This document shows positions 30,818 to 39,632 of a DNA stretch of 64,000 bases, piece after piece. Made by a program: the position numbers and the translations under genes. The notes beneath the pieces were generated by a model, which worked only from the letters and a program-made list of their open reading frames with translations, had not been told where the DNA came from and made no database searches. This stretch comes from Pratylenchus scribneri (taxonomy: Eukaryota; Nematoda; Chromadorea; Rhabditida; Pratylenchidae). How positions within the stretch are numbered: the first letter of the stretch is position 1; every line of letters begins with the position of its first letter. The stretch covers positions 2,294,001 to 2,358,000 of the forward strand of contig JAQSEB010000020.1 of NCBI GenBank assembly GCA_030063045.1, in the 5' to 3' direction.

Positions 30818-32243
30818 CCTGACCATCAGAGGTTATAATTCGATCTTTATCGATCGAAATGATACCGTCAAATTCACCCATAACTATCAATTCATACCCA
30901 TCATCCTTAATAGGTTCGTTGAATTGAACTTTAATCGTAGTAGTCGAATTTCTTATAGTTTCAAAACCAGGGGAATCCTCTAAGGTTGAAGTTAATGGGA
31001 TTATAAAGAAGCAGTGACTCGTCATGAATTTGGGCATCCCAATAGAGATGGTTCGATCAATATTATCCATCCCTAGTCCTGAATACAAATCGGTGAAAGC
31101 TCTAATAAATTTGTTTTCGCTAAAATCTAAATTATAGGCAACATTTGGATAAGTATTCCCATTGGCTTCTGCGCAGATACTTCTTACATTTGCATGCTCG
31201 AATTTGAAAGGAGATAATGCTTTCCTCCCACTGTAAGCATCGTTTGAGACGAATCCAATTATTAGGCGTCTAGGTACAATACTTGTAAAACAATTCCATG
31301 CCAGGTCAGTACGACCCTTGCCCACGAACAGACTTCTCATTTCTATTCGTCGAATCGGATATTTGGCCACATTTGTCTCTAAATGTCGACTTATGGCATT
31401 GTTTAATGATTGTGTAATGTCCACAGTTTTTACATATAATCTCATATCCAGAACTTTTAGACGATAAGTCGCATGGTTTGCTGCCGATACTTCCTGTCTA
31501 GCACCGGCAACTTCTCTCTCATAATATGGACACAAAAGTAAGAAATCATCACTATTCCTATGAATGGTTATTATTATATCACTATTAGAGAGCATTAATA
31601 GCTCTTGATTTCCTAGGTCGAAATTCAACCTAACAAATGTCTCGCAAGTTTGACCATTGGCAAATCTTGCTGCCCGTGCCACAAAACCTTTATTTGATTC
31701 CTTATTTTGGTCCAGATCATCGGGATAATAGCAGCTGGCTTCGTGTAATGCCCTCCTTGTTTCATGGGATAATCCGAGTTCATGTAAAATATACGAACGA
31801 TAGGCATAGTGAATACCGCTATTGAACACTTCTACATTCGAAATATTCATAGTCATTTGCCGAATAAATGATTGTCCAAAGTTTTGAATGACTCCAACAT
31901 GCTTATCATCTTCGTTTGCAGGAACAGCTGGAATTGCAGGGTTATCGCCCTGAGCAGGTACCGCCGGTATTTCAGGTGTTACTTTTATCGGGACCCACTC
32001 ATCTCCAACCTTTTTCTCGATTCGTGTGGCCAGATAGAGCCAGGTTCTCGAAAGATCTGGAAATTGATTATCTGCAAAGAGTCTAAATGTATAAGGGCCA
32101 GAATCATTTAATGCGGCAAGCGGAAGCAGCTCTCTGGTGGTTGTTTTGTTTATCGCCACATTTGTAGGAGGTAATTCGAATATAGCTAGGGAATTTTCAA
32201 TTCCTTCAGCGCTTAGTCTATCAATTTTTTTAAGTGTAGTCAT
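30813..32243 (-). CDS. Major capsid protein, double jelly-roll type
   Basis: 476 residues. The N-terminal region matches Polinton major capsids: SLAIFELPPTNVAIN, then a DSGPYTFRLFADNQFPDL strip leading to the first jelly roll. A central part with RSYILHELGLS and a C-terminal jelly roll ending in VMGEFDGIISIDKD follow. It would form the trimeric capsomer, as in adenovirus-like and virophage capsids. Intronless and uninterrupted. It is preceded by TATAAATAG 31 nt before the ATG. An Ala/Pro insertion (residues about 90-115, IPAVPAQGDNPAIPAVPA) looks like a surface loop with an internal repeat. Confidence 0.85.
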   Translation of the reverse strand: MTTLKKIDRLSAEGIENSLAIFELPPTNVAINKTTTRELLPLAALNDSGPYTFRLFADNQFPDLSRTWLYLATRIEKKVGDEWVPIKVTPEIPAVPAQGDNPAIPAVPANEDDKHVGVIQNFGQSFIRQMTMNISNVEVFNSGIHYAYRSYILHELGLSHETRRALHEASCYYPDDLDQNKESNKGFVARAARFANGQTCETFVRLNFDLGNQELLMLSNSDIIITIHRNSDDFLLLCPYYEREVAGARQEVSAANHATYRLKVLDMRLYVKTVDITQSLNNAISRHLETNVAKYPIRRIEMRSLFVGKGRTDLAWNCFTSIVPRRLIIGFVSNDAYSGRKALSPFKFEHANVRSICAEANGNTYPNVAYNLDFSENKFIRAFTDLYSGLGMDNIDRTISIGMPKFMTSHCFFIIPLTSTLEDSPGFETIRNSTTTIKVQFNEPIKDDGYELIVMGEFDGIISIDKDRIITSDGQV

Positions 32244-32273
32244 TGTGACTATTTGAATTTAATTATTTTACAA

Positions 32274-32282
32274 CTATTTATA
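32274..32282 (-). promoter_or_regulatory. TATAAATAG box of the major capsid gene
   Basis: Minus-strand TTAGTATAAATAGTTG, 31-39 nt before the ATG at 32243. The same nine bases occur at 37469-37477 and 38547-38555 ahead of other minus-strand genes. Confidence 0.6.
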
Positions 32283-32289
32283 CTAATTT

Positions 32290-32694
32290 TCATGGAAAGG
32301 TTAACTGATCAATATATTTTCGTTTTTTCTTAATTTGTTGGCTTTTTATAGTCCGGCGCTTATTGCTTTTACCTTTGCCACACTGTTGTAATTTTGTTGC
32401 TATATTTTGTAGGCTTTGCTTAGAATGTTCAGCTAAAGATTCCTTAATATCTTTGCCTTGAGATATATCACCTAAAATTTTTGATCCAGCGGCTATCCCT
32501 TCTTGACCGGCAGTACTAGCAATATTTTTGGCAATTGGCATCAAAAATCTGGCAATACCAGGTAAAATAGTATTCGAAAATACTCCAAAGCCTCTTTGAT
32601 ATTTAGTACCTACAAAATATTTGCCTGTTCCCTCTTGGGATGAGAGGAAACTGCTCCAATCTAGTTTATCAGGGTCAATATATATGTGAGTCAT
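32290..32694 (-). CDS. Protein VI/pX-like capsid-associated protein
   Basis: 134 residues. The centre has GFGVFSNTILPGIARFLMP followed by an Ala/Gly helix and the phrase GSKILGDISQGKDIKESL, the pattern of the small Polinton protein related to adenovirus pVI/pX. Its C-terminus is strongly basic (KSNKRRTIKSQQIKKKRKY), which suits DNA or capsid-interior binding. It lies between the major and minor capsid genes, one base from the latter. Confidence 0.75.
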   Translation of the reverse strand: MTHIYIDPDKLDWSSFLSSQEGTGKYFVGTKYQRGFGVFSNTILPGIARFLMPIAKNIASTAGQEGIAAGSKILGDISQGKDIKESLAEHSKQSLQNIATKLQQCGKGKSNKRRTIKSQQIKKKRKYIDQLTFP

Positions 32695-35127
32695 TTAAAA
32701 AAATGAACGCTTCCAATGTAATGTTAAAATTATATTTCCCCAGTGAAAATTGACTAATTCGCCTGAAGATGTCCTAATTTCTATACTGATTTCAGTAATT
32801 CTTTTGGATTGTAATCTATGATGAAATTCAGAGCTATATATAGACTCTACTATCTCACCGGGTTTTCCCTGCACATTAACAACTCTCAATAAAGGGACTA
32901 ACTCATCTCCGACCATGGTATTTTCAATGAGCTTTGGCGCATAAATATACAATTGTTTTACCCCTCCAGAGAGATCTGGCATATATTCTGCCGTATCTCC
33001 TCCCTGTATATTCACATTCGTTCGGAAACCAAGGATATATGCAAGTTGTTTAGAAATCTGGATCGATTTAATATTTTTTTGCATTGAAACAGTAAATTTT
33101 TGATATACGGTATCATATCTAAATTGGACTTTTTGCGCCGAATCCGATGGAATTTTTGCCATTTTGCCAATCTTTTTAAGCCTATTCATTAAACTAAGAT
33201 GGACTTGCTCTGGTATAGTTAAATCTCTTCCTTTTTCATCTGTGTGGCTTGCGCTTACCAATGCTTGTGGCCTGGGTAACACTGGCAATGAAGATAAATC
33301 TTCTTTTTCATCTTCATTCTCATCTGGAATAAAAAAGCCTTTTATTCTTATAGGTTCAGGCTTTTTATTAGTATATTCTGAAACCTTTTTTGCGGGAAAT
33401 AATTCTATTGCTTCGTCGCTTTGACTTATACTCCAATTAATTACACTACTTTTTTCTATTTTCTTTTCTTCTTTTATTATTGTGGATTTTGGGGGTTTTA
33501 CCCATTCATATTCTTCATCACTAGATTCAATAATGGGTAACGGTGGTGGTTTTGGTACATCAACCTTGGGTTTAGGTGGAAATAAAGGAGCAAATGGCGA
33601 ATGAATTGTAATTTTCTCTTGTTCTTTCCGCTCTTTAAATTTATTTACTGCTTCAATTATTTCTTTCGACTCTTCAATTTTTTGAACAGTCGGAAATTGA
33701 GATGTCACTGGATCAGGTTGTGGATGAGTCTGGGTTGTAGTGGAACTTGGCTGTGGCTGCGGCTGAGATGGAGTTGGACTAGATTGTGGCTGCGGCTGAG
33801 ATGGGGTTGGACTAGGTTGTGGCTGCGGCTGAGATGGAGTTGGACTAGGTTGTGGCTGCGGCTGAGATGGGGTTGGACTAGGTTGAGATTCTGAGGATGC
33901 TTTAGCCTGTTCCTTTCTTCTTTTGTAGGCCTCGACTGCTGCGATAATTTCGGGACTTTCCTCTATTCTCGTTAGAGTTTTTAATTCACCTTCATTTGTA
34001 GTTTGTTTCTGCCCTTTACCTTCACTGTTAGTATTCTGTGTCTGTCCTTCATTTCCAATATTCGTAGAAATCTCTGCTTGTCCTTCGATTTTTCCTTGAT
34101 TTTGCATTTTTGGATGATCTGGGGGATATTGAGGAACAGGCAATTGTTCTGTTTCGGTTGACACACTTTGATCATTTTCCGATTGTCCTGTAACTGAATT
34201 GATAAGAAATTCAATTCTATTCGTGATTTGCTCTACTCCATCTTGGTAGTTTCTTTCTGGCGTTCCAGCAAATAATCTACCGGCTTCATTTGCTAATTTT
34301 CTTGCATTTTGTTCAGCTTTTTTGGAAATGTCAGCAACTTTCCTTGCTTCTCTTACATTTTTGCTTTCTTTGAATTCTATGATTTTATTTTTAACATTGG
34401 CAGCTATTTTGGTTTCTTCTGCTATTAGGACCGCCTTATCTTGAATTGTATTAGCTATTGACAATAGATCATTATATAATTCTTGACCAACATCTGGGAA
34501 TTTCCTTCTTAGCCTCTCACTTTTTTGTCTTTTTGCTCTTGCTAATTGGGCCCAAGTTTCGACTTGAGATGCTAGAGCTACGCATTGATTAAATGCTTTT
34601 TCTATTGCCCTTTGTGCCGCTAATAATTTCTTTTGTTCTTCTAAATCAATAGCAGCTTGCTCTAAATCATTCAACTGATTTGTCCCTTCTTGTGTAGCAT
34701 TTCCTTGGCCTGCTTTTCGTCTTTGAAATTCTTGAACTGCTGCAATAATTTCCGGAGTTTCTTGTATTCTTTCTGGGGTTTTTAATGTACCTTCATTTTC
34801 CAGAATTGCTCTCGAATATCTAGGTTTAGATTCCTTTTCATATGCCAAAACAGCATCATTTATCCCTTTTTCTAAGTTTTGAATAGAAAGAAAATTCATT
34901 GCCGGTATCGGAATTTTTTCCTCACCGCCTATTTCATTATTTAATGTAATATATTGGTCTTCTTGTGTTCCTAGCGATGTAAATGATATAGGATAAATTA
35001 TTGAAGATAGTGCGACAGTCCAATTTGAATCTAAATTCAATGGTTCGGGTAGCCTAACTGTATAATTCGATGTTTTATTACCATCAATAGCAGTATTTGA
35101 GGGTAATACAGTATAAAAATTGTCCAT
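32695..35127 (-). CDS. Penton-like minor capsid protein with a long repeat-rich insertion
   Basis: 810 residues. Polinton minor capsid proteins are single jelly-roll pentons of about 300-400 residues, and both ends match. Residues 1-90 have NFYTVLPSNTAIDGNKTSNY and WTVALSSIIYP. The last 150 have VGDELVPLLRVVNVQGKPG and end WGNIILTLHWKRSFF. In between are roughly 450 extra residues: a helical Ala/Glu-rich region, Gln/Thr-rich linkers, a (QPQPSPTPS)n array of about four copies (about 33720-33885), and three copies of a block ending EIIAAVxxFxRRK (EIIEAVNKFKERK in the third). The frame is open throughout. The insertion may form a vertex spike or stalk. Confidence 0.85.
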   Translation of the reverse strand: MDNFYTVLPSNTAIDGNKTSNYTVRLPEPLNLDSNWTVALSSIIYPISFTSLGTQEDQYITLNNEIGGEEKIPIPAMNFLSIQNLEKGINDAVLAYEKESKPRYSRAILENEGTLKTPERIQETPEIIAAVQEFQRRKAGQGNATQEGTNQLNDLEQAAIDLEEQKKLLAAQRAIEKAFNQCVALASQVETWAQLARAKRQKSERLRRKFPDVGQELYNDLLSIANTIQDKAVLIAEETKIAANVKNKIIEFKESKNVREARKVADISKKAEQNARKLANEAGRLFAGTPERNYQDGVEQITNRIEFLINSVTGQSENDQSVSTETEQLPVPQYPPDHPKMQNQGKIEGQAEISTNIGNEGQTQNTNSEGKGQKQTTNEGELKTLTRIEESPEIIAAVEAYKRRKEQAKASSESQPSPTPSQPQPQPSPTPSQPQPQPSPTPSQPQPQSSPTPSQPQPQPSSTTTQTHPQPDPVTSQFPTVQKIEESKEIIEAVNKFKERKEQEKITIHSPFAPLFPPKPKVDVPKPPPLPIIESSDEEYEWVKPPKSTIIKEEKKIEKSSVINWSISQSDEAIELFPAKKVSEYTNKKPEPIRIKGFFIPDENEDEKEDLSSLPVLPRPQALVSASHTDEKGRDLTIPEQVHLSLMNRLKKIGKMAKIPSDSAQKVQFRYDTVYQKFTVSMQKNIKSIQISKQLAYILGFRTNVNIQGGDTAEYMPDLSGGVKQLYIYAPKLIENTMVGDELVPLLRVVNVQGKPGEIVESIYSSEFHHRLQSKRITEISIEIRTSSGELVNFHWGNIILTLHWKRSFF
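33721..33890 (-). repeat. Coding Pro/Gln repeat inside the minor capsid gene
   Basis: About four tandem copies of a 36-39 bp unit (GGTTGTGGCTGCGGCTGAGA on the plus strand) encoding SPTPSQPQPQP. Such arrays change copy number easily, so length variation between copies of the element is likely. Confidence 0.9.
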
Positions 35128-35128
35128 A

Positions 35129-36211
35129 TTAGTTTACTAAATCGGATTCTTTAATCCAAGAATTATGTTTTTCTGAATATCCTACCCACCTTACAAATAG
35201 TTCTTTTATACCCTTTCTTTTGCGTGTTTTTATGACTTCTGCAATTCTATAAGTCGTATCTTTTGTAGTCAAAACTAATTCCTGTTCATAAAATACGCTT
35301 TCTATTTTATTATCTTCTAAATCAGCAATTCTATATGTCGGAGGATCAGTTAGACCTACTTTTACGATTTTGAATAATTCGTCTGTAAAATTGGGTAAGT
35401 AACCTTTTTCAAATTTTGTTTTTGCTTTAGATATTCTTACAATATCTCCTATTTTAAATTTAGGGTTAGCATTTTCATCCTCATTTGATTTATATACTCG
35501 CTCTAGCAGCTCTTGTGCATTTTCATAGTTTACAGAATTCGGTTTCATGCCTATGGTCCGGTTTATGCTATTGTTTATTCCATTCACTATTTTATCAATT
35601 ATTTCAATCCATCTAGTCGTATTTTTCTCACTAAAATATTTGTATAATCTACCTTTTATTGTCCTATTTGCCCTCTCTACTACTCCCGCATGTAAATTAG
35701 GAGTGAACATTACATGCTTTATTATATCTTTTTCCCTAAAATAATGTAACATTTTTTTGGCTTGAAATTCGACACCAGCATCACTATAAAGTTTGTTTGG
35801 CAAAATTTTTGATTTTTCGAATAATATATCAAAGGCTTTTATCATGTCTTCACTTTTTTTTGTACGAGCAGGGGCAACATAAATTTTACGACTTAATACA
35901 TCAATGCAAACTAATAAATAAGCATTACCATCATTTTCTTTTTTAATACTATCGAATATACACAAATCGCATTGCCAATCTGTATTTAGCCCCGATGGAA
36001 TAGTTCTCAGTCTTTTGAACCTAATTCTTCTTGGCTTAAATAAAGTATATGTTCTTTCTTTCGAGAGAAAATCTGTTACATCTTTTATGGAAATGCTTTT
36101 ATTTTTCTTTTTGGCTTCTACCAGGATTTTATTAATTCCTGCATAGCTAGCAGGGGAATCTAAATTAAAATAAATATTATGCAAAATCTTTTCCTTTAAA
36201 TTCTTGCCCAT
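35129..36211 (-). CDS. int: Polinton integrase, retroviral (rve) type with C-terminal chromodomain
   Basis: 360 residues. Inserts the element and makes short target duplications. The catalytic triad is visible: Asp82 (WQCDLCIFD), Asp144 (LYSDAGVEFQ) and Glu179 (GVVERANRT), 35 residues after the second Asp. A chromodomain occupies about 316-359 (YRIAEVIKTRKRKGIKELF, then VRWVGYSEKHNSWI), which would steer insertion to marked chromatin. Intronless. Its start overlaps the 3' end of the upstream gene by 16 nt, and its stop is one base from the minor capsid ATG, so the minus-strand set is packed like a viral operon. Confidence 0.93.
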   Translation of the reverse strand: MGKNLKEKILHNIYFNLDSPASYAGINKILVEAKKKNKSISIKDVTDFLSKERTYTLFKPRRIRFKRLRTIPSGLNTDWQCDLCIFDSIKKENDGNAYLLVCIDVLSRKIYVAPARTKKSEDMIKAFDILFEKSKILPNKLYSDAGVEFQAKKMLHYFREKDIIKHVMFTPNLHAGVVERANRTIKGRLYKYFSEKNTTRWIEIIDKIVNGINNSINRTIGMKPNSVNYENAQELLERVYKSNEDENANPKFKIGDIVRISKAKTKFEKGYLPNFTDELFKIVKVGLTDPPTYRIADLEDNKIESVFYEQELVLTTKDTTYRIAEVIKTRKRKGIKELFVRWVGYSEKHNSWIKESDLVN

Positions 36212-37092
36212 AATTTTGGTTTGAATGAAATAGCTTTATTTCTTTTAAGGCCGGGAGTTTTTATAGGATTTAATTTAACGACTACTAATTTTTTATTTTT
36301 TTTCCCTTTACCAATTTGGCCAAACATTCTTTGAAATTCGGGATCTTTTGATAGCTTTGCTTTTAGAAAAGTATGCCCCTTTGGTGGAGTTGATAACTGA
36401 CCTGACAAATATTTTAAAACATCGACATAATTGCTTCCTCCTACAGGTTTTTTAAAATTAGTTAAAATACTACCATCGCTATTTATTCCCAATTTTTCTT
36501 TATTTTTCCCAACATAATTCATTAATTTTGTGAAAGATTTAGGCGTTATGGGCGAGGGAGATTTTGTATATGTGGATGCAGTTGCTGTTTGGGAAGGAGT
36601 TTTTGATTGACTTTTAGTTGTCTGTTTTGGTGTGTCATACTCAGATGAATAAATTTCAGATTGTGATCTATCCCGTCCAGATGTGGTTGCACTCTCGGGA
36701 GTTACACTTTGAATTGTGCTTACACTCTCAGTTAAATTCCGACGTTGCCTACCTTTCCTTATCGGTGTTTTTTCTGGGATTTCAATTTTATTTTTCTGTT
36801 CTTGATTAATTCCCATATAGGGAGGTATATTTGGAGCTGGTGGTAAATTTTCCACGATAACTTTTTGTGGTTTACCTTCAATCAATTCTCGTAATTTTCT
36901 TTTCTGCTTAAAAAGCCAGTCATATTTCTTAGCTTTAATATCTTCAGAAATTTTTTTATTTGATAAGTTTTGATGTATCTTGGCGTCAATTAAAGCTTTC
37001 TCTGTTTTTAGAGGATCGTCACCCTTCATCATAGAAAGTAGAGCTAAATATTCCACTTCTGGGATCATAATCATTTTCTTCGCATGCTTCAT
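36196..37092 (-). CDS. Conserved Polinton protein of unknown function
   Basis: 298 residues. The start MKHAKKMIMIPEVEYLALL resembles a protein found beside the integrase in many animal Polintons. Then come a helical charged part, a Ser/Thr/Pro-rich linker (residues about 125-185) and a C-terminal block with YVDVLKYLSGQLSTPPKGH and a basic tail. A C-terminal strip of this form (GTxxFLxxLxxxP) could bind the capsid or DNA. Overlaps the integrase start by 16 nt. No enzymatic motif is seen. Confidence 0.6.
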   Translation of the reverse strand: MKHAKKMIMIPEVEYLALLSMMKGDDPLKTEKALIDAKIHQNLSNKKISEDIKAKKYDWLFKQKRKLRELIEGKPQKVIVENLPPAPNIPPYMGINQEQKNKIEIPEKTPIRKGRQRRNLTESVSTIQSVTPESATTSGRDRSQSEIYSSEYDTPKQTTKSQSKTPSQTATASTYTKSPSPITPKSFTKLMNYVGKNKEKLGINSDGSILTNFKKPVGGSNYVDVLKYLSGQLSTPPKGHTFLKAKLSKDPEFQRMFGQIGKGKKNKKLVVVKLNPIKTPGLKRNKAISFKPKLWARI

Positions 37093-37093
37093 T

Positions 37094-37444
37094 TTAATTT
37101 ACAATTTTTTGTACTAAATGTGCTGCAAGTTCTGCTAATACAGGGACTAATATAGTACCTAGTGCAATGCCACTACCTTCTTGGATTCGGTTTCTCGCAC
37201 TTTTTTCAGTTTTAGAACGTGCAATTGATCTGTAGAAATCAGCGTACCGTGCTAATTTTCTCTTTTGTGGTTTAGTTAAAGTAAAATTGAATTTTAGAAT
37301 ATTTGCACAAATCTCTACGATAGCTAATATTTGTTCTGCACTCGCGTTCAACAGTAGAGCGTTTTTCTTTTTATCAGATTTTGTAGAAGCAAGCTTCTTG
37401 AGGAACTCAACGTTTTCTTTTATATAGGGACTAAATTCATACAT
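37094..37444 (-). CDS. Conserved small Polinton protein, basic with hydrophobic C-terminus
   Basis: 116 residues. The pattern LLLNASAEQILAIVEICANI, then LTKPQKRKLARYADFYRSIA, then a Gly/Leu-rich hydrophobic end (GIALGTILVPVLAELAAHLV) is typical of a short protein encoded next to the Polinton ATPase. The tail could insert into a membrane or pack inside the capsid; its function is unknown. A TATAAATAG box lies 25-33 nt before the ATG. Confidence 0.6.
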   Translation of the reverse strand: MYEFSPYIKENVEFLKKLASTKSDKKKNALLLNASAEQILAIVEICANILKFNFTLTKPQKRKLARYADFYRSIARSKTEKSARNRIQEGSGIALGTILVPVLAELAAHLVQKIVN

Positions 37445-37468
37445 TTTATTTTAAAAATATTTTCTATT

Positions 37469-37477
37469 CTATTTATA
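37469..37477 (-). promoter_or_regulatory. TATAAATAG box ahead of the 116-residue gene
   Basis: Minus-strand TTAGTATATAAATAGAAT, just after the ATPase stop (37480-37482). It is the same box as before the major capsid gene. Confidence 0.55.
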
Positions 37478-37479
37478 TA

Positions 37480-38094
37480 CTAATCTACTGGTAAATAGAT
37501 TGTAATTTTTTCATTAGGAAAAATATTAGTAGATAATCTTAAACTTTCCGGAGCGTTGGGATGCATATTTATAAGCAAATAAGTGAATGGCTCTTTGGTT
37601 GCATCATTATATGAATCCATAAAATAATTTAATCGACGAGGGAAAAGCTGAGATCCTAAAGTTCTCACATGCAATTGAGCAGATGGATTCCTCATTAATA
37701 CTAGATAATGAGAGTTTGCACGAGCAGTCTTGATATCTCGCCCATAAAGGCTTTGAGTAACAAAAATGATACTTGTGTTCCAGTTATGTGACCCCCTTGT
37801 AAAAAGTAAGTCAATAAAATCATTTTTCATGTTAAGCATTAAATCATCTAATATTAATAAGAGAGGCTTTTCTTGACTCTTAATAAATTCAATATCAGGC
37901 AGACCATTGTATGTCTCAATGCCCTTATTTTTTAAAGTTATTATAGATTCATTCATTTCACCGTAACAATATAATATTTTTACTGGAGGAGGATTTATCA
38001 ATTCTTCAGTATGATTCAAAAATTTAAGGAGCCATTTTGTTTTACCACTACCCGTGGCGCCACATAAAATTAAAGTAAATGGTGAGTTAAACAT
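37480..38094 (-). CDS. FtsK/HerA-type genome-packaging ATPase
   Basis: 204 residues. Pumps DNA into the capsid in this lineage. The Walker A motif is at residues 12-19 (GATGSGKT) and Walker B at about 78-84 (LLLILDDL), followed by a FVTQSLYG sensor-like strip. It is the usual length for the A32-like ATPase of Polintons. Intronless. Its ATG overlaps the end of the next upstream small gene by 8 nt. Confidence 0.93.
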   Translation of the reverse strand: MFNSPFTLILCGATGSGKTKWLLKFLNHTEELINPPPVKILYCYGEMNESIITLKNKGIETYNGLPDIEFIKSQEKPLLLILDDLMLNMKNDFIDLLFTRGSHNWNTSIIFVTQSLYGRDIKTARANSHYLVLMRNPSAQLHVRTLGSQLFPRRLNYFMDSYNDATKEPFTYLLINMHPNAPESLRLSTNIFPNEKITIYLPVD

Positions 38095-38269
38095 TTTTAT
38101 TTTTAATCAATATATAATCAAAACATTTTGGACATTTTATATAGTCATCCAAATTTTCAAATGTCGATAAAATTGCAAAATGCTGAAGCATTTTCTTACA
38201 TTTTGAACAGTAATGATAATGACAAGGGCAGAAATTACAACACTTAATAGAATGATTGCAATTTTCCAT
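38087..38269 (-). CDS. Small zinc-ribbon-like cysteine/histidine protein
   Basis: 60 residues. Start MENCNHSIKCCNFCPCHYHY, then CSKC and a C-terminal CPKC: at least two potential zinc-binding sites. A tandem paralogue lies 10 nt upstream (38280-38474). It overlaps the ATPase start. Function unknown; zinc-binding is inferred from Cys/His spacing. Confidence 0.6.
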   Translation of the reverse strand: MENCNHSIKCCNFCPCHYHYCSKCKKMLQHFAILSTFENLDDYIKCPKCFDYILIKNKNV

Positions 38270-38279
38270 TGTAAATTAA

Positions 38280-38474
38280 TCATGATTCATGAATATAATT
38301 TTGCTTTATATAGCCCTGATTCCGGTTGCCTAAATCTGATCGCATAGGCCCGCCACATTTTGGACATTTTACTTCATTTTTATAGTAATTGAAATGCATT
38401 AATCCTTTCTTATTGCAATATTTACAGTTTATATAATGGCAAAGACAAAAATTGCAACATTTTAAATCACACAT
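38280..38474 (-). CDS. Small zinc-ribbon-like protein, paralogue of its neighbour
   Basis: 64 residues. Shares CCNFCxCHYxxCxxC with the 60-residue protein downstream, then has CPKCGGP. The two came from a tandem duplication. A TATAAATAG box is at 38547-38555, minus strand. Confidence 0.6.
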   Translation of the reverse strand: MCDLKCCNFCLCHYINCKYCNKKGLMHFNYYKNEVKCPKCGGPMRSDLGNRNQGYIKQNYIHES

Positions 38475-38546
38475 TACGAATAAAATTTAATCTTTATTTA
38501 TCAGATTTATTAATGATTATTTTTCATAATAATATTTTATAAGTTT

Positions 38547-38555
38547 CTATTTATA
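38547..38555 (-). promoter_or_regulatory. TATAAATAG box in the divergent region at 38.5 kb
   Basis: Minus-strand GCTATATAAATAGAAAC about 75 nt before the ATG at 38474. It sits between divergent minus- and plus-strand genes, so it may mark the start of the minus-strand block. Confidence 0.5.
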
Positions 38556-38570
38556 TAGCAAATATTTTAG

Positions 38571-39174
38571 ATGTTCAATTCAGGACAAAACAAATCATTT
38601 TATCTGAAAGAAAAAACTAAATCTTCATTGTTTGATAAAAAAAATTTTGATGGATATACAAGTATTAATTTTTATTTAAACTTTATTATTTAAGTTTCAG
38701 TTGTAAAATTCAAAGGAGATGACCCAAATTCTTTCAAAAGATACATAAATTCTTCAACAGTCGGAGAAAGCAGCAATAGTCAAATTAGCATTTCTCCAAA
38801 CAATAATTGGGATAATTTTTGCAATTCTCCAAATAGTGCTTGGAATAATTCTAATATTTATCATCAAAAGAGTATGTCTCCTACTAATTCAATTTCAAGT
38901 GCTGCCGAAAAAATATTAAATGATGTTGATGAATTTGAAAAGAGGAGTAAGGCGATAGATTGGAATGCCCAAAACAAAACTTCCGTTAGATTTATTAATT
39001 TGAATAATTTGAATAATTAATTTATAGTTATTTAATCTACCAAAAGAAGCAATTGATAAATTAACTGGCCAAACTCCTGATCAACTTTATGTTACAAAAC
39101 AAGCACATAAATTCATGGAAGACCAAGTCTTTATTTTGGATGGGAAAGAAAAACACATATTAAATCTAAATTAA
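38571..39174 (+). CDS. Hypothetical Ser/Asn-rich protein, three exons
   Basis: No family recognised. Exon 1 begins MFNSGQNKSFYLKEKTK. A donor in phase 1 (about 38660) joins the acceptor at 38695, giving ISVVKFKGDDPNSFKRY. A Ser/Asn-rich middle and AAEKILNDVDEFEKRS follow. A phase-0 donor after QNKTS (about 38989) joins the acceptor at about 39026, giving LFNLPKEAIDKLTGQTPDQL, ending at 39174. Both junctions keep frame, so splicing is well supported. ATG follows ATTTTAG. The next gene downstream also starts M-x-NSGQN. Confidence 0.65.
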
Positions 39175-39281
39175 ATTTTTATAATAAAATTAAATTTTTT
39201 CTTTTAAATTTTCATATTTGTTTTTATCAAATTATATCTTATTAATATTTAAAAAATTTTTGCTTTTTCTTTTTAGTTACA

Positions 39282-39518
39282 ATGAGTAACAGTGGACAAA
39301 ATTCTTCAAATCCAAATAATCCTCAACCGTTTCAAGGATTTAGGATAGATACTACAGAAAACGGTCGCTATATAATCAATCCGGTTGGCCTCCAGGCGAT
39401 TAATAACGAAAATAGAGAAATTGTTCTAAACACTTATCAACAACCTCCATGTTCATGTGTTCCACCAGCCATTTGCAATTGCCCCCGTGTCCTCAAAACG
39501 AAAAATATTAACAATTAA
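39282..39518 (+). CDS. Small hypothetical protein with Cys-rich C-terminus
   Basis: 78 residues. Starts MSNSGQNSSNPNNPQPFQGF and has a C-terminal CSCVPPAICNCPR that could bind a metal. The first residues resemble the neighbouring 38571 gene (NSGQN), perhaps a shared N-terminal signal. A TTTTTAGTTACAATG start context suggests a splice acceptor just upstream. Confidence 0.5.
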   Translation: MSNSGQNSSNPNNPQPFQGFRIDTTENGRYIINPVGLQAINNENREIVLNTYQQPPCSCVPPAICNCPRVLKTKNINN

Positions 39519-39632
39519 TTTCAATTTATAATATTTTTGAATAAAATTTTTATCATTTTTTTATTTACTTCTAAAGTTATTTCTTAAATATATTTAATCA
39601 TTTTAAAAATTGATTTTAATTAGATTTTAGTT

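Noticed and set aside
33601..33894. Plus-strand frame of Trp/Arg/Leu repeats at 33.6-33.9 kb
   Set aside because: Antisense shadow of the Pro/Gln repeat of the minor capsid gene.
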